Source: Pseudaeromonas paramecii (GTDB lineage: Bacteria > Pseudomonadota > Gammaproteobacteria > Enterobacterales > Aeromonadaceae). Taken from it: a DNA stretch of 64,000 bases. The notes beneath the pieces were generated by a model. The model had not been told where the DNA came from. It made no database searches and was given only the letters and a program-made list of their open reading frames with translations. Where the stretch lies: positions 248,001 through 312,000 of the forward strand of contig NZ_BAABFC010000012.1 of NCBI RefSeq assembly GCF_039540575.1, given 5' to 3'. The position numbers were made by a program, and so were the translations under genes. Of the stretch, positions 63,090 to 64,000 are shown in pieces (the first letter of the stretch is position 1; every line of letters begins with the position of its first letter).

Positions 63090-63885
63090 AGTCATCGCCA
63101 TGCTGGTTGTCTCGCTGGCCATGGGGGGCGGCGCCCTCTGGTTGGCCGACAGCTGGCTCAAGCGCCAGCGCGGGCCGGTGAACCCGCAAGGGGATCAGGT
63201 GGCGGTCGTGGTAGCCGCCCAGCTCATCCCCTTGGGTACCCAGGTGGAGTCCAAGCATGTGCACCTGTTGACTGTGCCCAAGGCGCTGCAGCCGGAGAAC
63301 AGCTTCAGCACCCTGGAGGACGCCATAGGACGGATCGCTCAGGTGGATTTGTTGCCGGCGGAAATCCTGCGGGCCGAACGGCTGGCCAGGCCGGGTGAGG
63401 GCAACCTGTTTGCCAGCCTGATCACCCCGGAAAAGCGGGCGGTGACCATACGGGTCAACGATGTGGTGGGGGTGGCGGGATTCCTGCTGCCGGGCAATTA
63501 CGTGGATGTGTTGGCCTCGGTGGAGCTGGATGGCAAAAACAACGTCAAGACCACGACCGTGCTGGAAAACATCCGGGTGCTGGCGGTGGATCAGACCGCC
63601 CGCACTGCCGACAACAAGCCGGTGATAGTGCGCGCCGTGACCCTGGAAGTGACGCCGCAGGAGGCGGAGAAGCTGATGACGGAGACCACCCGGGGCACCA
63701 TACAGCTGGCCTTGCGTAACCCTGAGGATGTGGCTCCCAACCCAACCCCGGTGGCGGCCGCCCCGCAATTGGCGGCCGTAACGCCACCACCCTGTCCGGC
63801 GCCTAAGGTGGTACGCAGTGGCGGCGGTCAATCTGTGACCCTCATCAAAGGGGTGAGTGTCAGTCAGACCCGAGTTAGCCAATAA
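63079..63885 (+). CDS. rcpC: Tad pilus assembly protein RcpC/CpaB
   Basis: This 268-residue protein has one N-terminal membrane helix (MKGKVIAMLVVSLAMGGGALWLADSW), then an SAF-type domain VVVAAQLIPLGTQVESKHVHLLTVPKALQPEN and the CpaB family core EKRAVTIRVNDVVGVAGFLLPGNYVDVLAS and VLENIRVLAVDQTA. CpaB/RcpC is a periplasmic part of the Tad secretion channel. It overlaps the AAA+ gene by 11 bases with a strong AAGGAGGGAAGG site, so translation is coupled. Confidence 0.92.
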   Translation: MKGKVIAMLVVSLAMGGGALWLADSWLKRQRGPVNPQGDQVAVVVAAQLIPLGTQVESKHVHLLTVPKALQPENSFSTLEDAIGRIAQVDLLPAEILRAERLARPGEGNLFASLITPEKRAVTIRVNDVVGVAGFLLPGNYVDVLASVELDGKNNVKTTTVLENIRVLAVDQTARTADNKPVIVRAVTLEVTPQEAEKLMTETTRGTIQLALRNPEDVAPNPTPVAAAPQLAAVTPPPCPAPKVVRSGGGQSVTLIKGVSVSQTRVSQ

Positions 63886-63912
63886 CCGGGCGCTCATGGC
63901 GGGGAGGACGCT

Positions 63913-64000
63913 ATGGAGACGAAACAATACAAAGGGATCCTGGTGGCTGGCTTGTGGTGGTTGGCAAGTCTCGCCGGGGCGCCGCTGCAGGCGGCGGAAC
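63913..64000 (+). CDS. rcpA: Start of Tad secretin RcpA/CpaC (partial)
   Basis: The ATG at 63913, with GGGGAGGACGCT before it, starts METKQYKGILVAGLWWLASLAG, followed by PLQAAE, an export signal. In Tad loci the outer-membrane secretin RcpA/CpaC follows rcpC, so this is the probable identity; the window ends before any secretin motif. Confidence 0.65.
   Translation, partial: METKQYKGILVAGLWWLASLAGAPLQAAE

Overview
The window is about 64 kb of GC-rich chromosome from a gammaproteobacterium. CRP and GroEL are nearly enterobacterial in sequence. Gene neighbourhoods typical of Enterobacterales, Aeromonadales and Vibrionales are kept: pabA-argD, yheU close to crp, slyD/slyX/fkpA, cutA-dsbD, and aspA/fxsA/groES-groEL. 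I infer an Aeromonadales-type aquatic bacterium (an Oceanimonas/Zobellella/Oceanisphaera-like relative); this placement is inference, not proof. No rRNA, tRNA, insertion sequence, phage or CRISPR array was seen.

Layout. 0-8 kb: a gene tail, pabA, an ArgR-controlled argD/astC, a HAD hydrolase, crp, an MliC-like lipoprotein, yheU, a MocR regulator divergent from two tandem LysE exporters, and an acyltransferase. 8-17.3 kb: an ornithine/lysine decarboxylase, then the type IVa minor pilin operon fimT-pilV-pilW-pilX-pilE-pilY1 on the minus strand. 17.4-24.4 kb: rlmJ, a DUF2390 gene, yheS and an AraC-like gene in one overlapping operon, then slyD, slyX, a WD40 lipoprotein and a lipoprotein FkpA. 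24.4-29.5 kb: a cation/proton antiporter, an AraC regulator, a small anchored protein, a porin and a GIY-YIG protein. 29.7-36.4 kb: dsbD, cutA, aspA, fxsA, and groES-groEL behind a heat-shock promoter. 36.4-44.4 kb: a polytopic glycan-type membrane protein, an ArsN2-like GNAT, and a probable D-glutamate uptake and catabolism operon (binding protein, two permeases, dgcN, dgcA) divergent from its LysR regulator. 44.4-56.9 kb: HxlR/flavodoxin pair, small proteins, aquaporin, a divergent pair (GNAT/C39-peptidase fusion and RimK-type ATP-grasp ligase), an SQR-like flavoprotein, an orphan binding protein, a lipoprotein alpha-amylase, a lipoprotein alkaline phosphatase and a DUF1566 protein. 57-64 kb: luxP-luxQ for autoinducer-2 sensing, divergent from the start of a Tad/Flp pilus locus (flp, tadV, an unusual AAA+ ATPase, rcpC/cpaB, start of rcpA).

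Together the genes describe a surface-active, nutrient-scavenging aquatic bacterium with two pilus systems, AI-2 quorum sensing, periplasmic or outer-membrane degradative lipoproteins and amino-acid trafficking. The most interesting items are the carbohydrate-binding-like insertion in PilY1, the LuxPQ/Tad divergon with its uncharacterised AAA+ protein, the dgcN/dgcA transport operon that lacks an ABC ATPase gene, and the RimK/GNAT-peptidase pair.
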